From assembly GCF_022458985.1 (NCBI RefSeq), contig NC_061783.1:6292413-6356412 (forward strand): a DNA stretch of 64,000 bases, given 5' to 3'. The notes beneath the pieces are model-generated. The model did no database searches and was not told where the DNA came from. It saw nothing but the letters and a program-made list of their open reading frames with translations. Shown in pieces: positions 61,906-64,000 of this stretch. Made by a program: the position numbers and the translations under genes. The first letter of the stretch is position 1, and every line of letters begins with the position of its first letter. The stretch is from Mugil cephalus. Lineage: Eukaryota; Chordata; Actinopteri; Mugiliformes; Mugilidae.

Positions 61906-64000
61906 ATAGCCGAAGTCCGTATGTGTGTTGATGAGATGGGAAGAGACTGTAGTTCAGAAGGTTATGTCCCTCATGGAAATGAAACAGCCCCCTCTCACAT
62001 TAAGAAGGAACACACTCACATCTGGAATAGTTCAGTATTTTTGTCTAACATGAAACTAATAGAACAGAGGTAACAAGGGTTGCGGACAGTCATGCTGTCT
62101 CTGTTAGTGAGTTTTGAAGTTTCTCTAGCTGCAAACTCTCAGTTCCACAGCAGGGTGATTAATATTTTTATGTACATACCGTACGTATGGTATGGTCAGA
62201 AATTCTCAATAGGCTTGAAGTCAGTTGACTGTGGAGTAAAGTATGTGACTGTATGCACTCATTAGTGTCCAAGTAGTTGTTGATGAGTAGACCAACATCA
62301 CCCACTGCTTCAGTGCACAATATGAAATATTTCTACATCCTCAAATTTCTGGATTGTTCCCAGGTTTGTGTGAAAACATTACAGATATTGGATCATCATC
62401 AAAAATGGATGTAAAAAGATTTACCATATAATATTTAAAAAAATATTTAAGGTTCTTGAATGTCTCAAACCAAACCCAACTTCATTTTGCAGATATCTAC
62501 TAAAATCATTATTAAGCCGACATGATGGAAACAATGAAAAAACAATGGTGATTTTAAAACCGGTCTCTTAAGATGGCAGTATAACACAGCATATATTTAT
62601 GTACTGAGGAAATGTATAGAACACGAGGTCAATAAAACACAATCTCTGGTTTCCCCGATCCTTCCACAAGCTACACCTTGTTGCCTAGGTTACCCAAAGA
62701 TTGTCGTGACTCGTGGTGCACACTCATACTTACTTACCTCCTTGACACGAACCCTCTCTGACTGGTGTTGCCTGCGTTCATTGAAGGCAAAATACACACT
62801 TTGCTTACTAAAAATACAAAATGACAACACTGCATTCTAATTTAGAGTCAGCAAACTCACTAACAAAGGAGTTTCTAGTCTAATTTTAATCTGTGGTGCT
62901 CGCATACTACAATTTATCCACAAAATACCAATACCAGTGTACCATACAGACCCCAGACAAGTATGTTTTAGTTTTGCTCACACCCATAACAAATTTAACT
63001 AAATGAGTATTAGAACTGGGGTTTCTCTGTCAGATAAACAAGTAGATACTTTAGTGCTATTATTATCATAGTGCTTAATGAAAATGGATCATAAAACAGC
63101 TGTGCTCTGTAGTTGTCAACAAATGTTAATCAAACAGATGGAAATGGCGTGTTTGCTGGGGACCATTTCAGCAGTGGATTAATACACATTTGCTCCTCTG
63201 GTGAGTGTTTTCTGGCGGCAGGACAGTCTGTGTAGTCCTTAGTCAAAACAAACTACCGTGTGTGTTCATTATAATGAAGGAACGTGTCGCCCAGTGCAAC
63301 AGTGCAGGCCCTAATGTTTTTTTAACACTGGTGCTCAGTGGCATAGAGAAATAAGATGCAGTGGTTCACAGTGCCTAGCACGATCCGTTTTTGTGGGTGG
63401 CGTTCGTTGACAAAAATAAGGATAGTTCACCATACACCATGTTTAGAAATATATAGCACAGGAGCAGACTGGGATTGAAATAACAAAGGTCTCAAAACGA
63501 GCCGTGAGCCATTTGAGACCGTATTCCGGAACAAGGCTGTCGGTTAAACCCACAGAAATAAGACTTCACCCAGCAACCTATTCGTGTCATCTGAAATGCC
63601 CTTCAAGCTAAAAGCGTCAAACACTATTTGACAGCACAATATTTTTTAGTCACGCTGCCTGTGCAGCTGTAATGATGCCAGCGCCAATCAGTCCATCACC
63701 TTGATCCAGAGTGAAACAACTCAAAAACTGTTCAGTGAGACAGTTATGGTCCAGAGAGGATGAATAGCTGATGTAATCCTGACTTTGCTGTTCCACCACC
63801 TTGAGGCCATTCTGTTCACTCCCTGTGAAACCACACACGGCTGTTATCGTGCCGGACTCTTCCTGATCACCGAGCACGTGGAGGTAATTTATGAGGGGGG
63901 TTTTAATGAAGTGTAATAATCAGGGTGTGTGTCAGTGGATCAGGCCTGCTGTAAGCGCCGTGGAGGTTTTAATGGATTCCGCATGAAGCCTGTTTCCATA
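61906..64000. other. Stretch without a supported gene
   Basis: No gene is supported. The block at about 63050-63300 is repeat-free and could be a conserved noncoding element. A 75-codon minus-strand frame (63650-63877) has a balanced composition, an acceptor-like TTTCACAG and a donor-like CAAG|GTGATG, but no family is recognised. Confidence 0.4.

Noticed and set aside
23291-64000. tRNA, rRNA or CRISPR-like arrays
   Set aside because: No cloverleaf with clear A and B boxes, no ribosomal sequence and no regularly spaced repeats were found by eye.

Overview
This window is animal nuclear DNA, most likely from a spiny-rayed teleost fish. The genes have small GT-AG introns. The dispersed repeats are families common in teleosts: Tc1-like elements, hAT MITEs with 8-bp target duplications, and Tc1-ended MITEs. 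No prokaryotic, viral or CRISPR content was seen. The species and percomorph placement are inferences from repeats and gene structure.

Region 1 (1-23290) is a tandem duplication with units of about 12.2 kb. Each unit carries the divergently transcribed pair NGLY1 (minus strand, cytosolic peptide:N-glycanase) and OXSM (plus strand, mitochondrial 3-oxoacyl-ACP synthase), about 0.5 kb apart and sharing one promoter interval. This head-to-head pair also exists in mammals. Unit A is cut by the left window edge, so the last exon of NGLY1 copy A is missing. Unit B is complete from 11115 to about 23290. I reconstructed 11 exons of NGLY1-A, all 12 of NGLY1-B (600 aa) and both coding exons of each OXSM (465 aa each). 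All reading frames are intact. The OXSM proteins differ at only three residues. NGLY1-B differs more: a 45-codon in-frame linker deletion, a lysine/arginine expansion and several changes at otherwise conserved residues.

Between the units (11115-12081) lies a CCAAT/YY1-type promoter with no gene body. It was probably carried along as the left end of unit B. By mammalian gene order it could be the promoter and first exon of the neighbour (TOP2B in human), but this is unproven.

Region 2 (23290-64000) is about 40 kb with no convincing protein-coding gene. It holds a broken Tc1 transposon (42630-43600), other Tc1 debris, three copies of one Tc1-ended MITE family, two hAT MITEs with target duplications, a possible Harbinger remnant, several teleost dispersed repeats, microsatellites and a GC-rich promoter-like segment near 53.95-54.2 kb. 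A few repeat-free stretches look like conserved noncoding candidates. In human, the DNA beyond OXSM is also a gene desert.

No new biological system is evident. The points of most interest are the diverging NGLY1 duplicate, signs of gene conversion between the units, and the orphan promoter at the junction.
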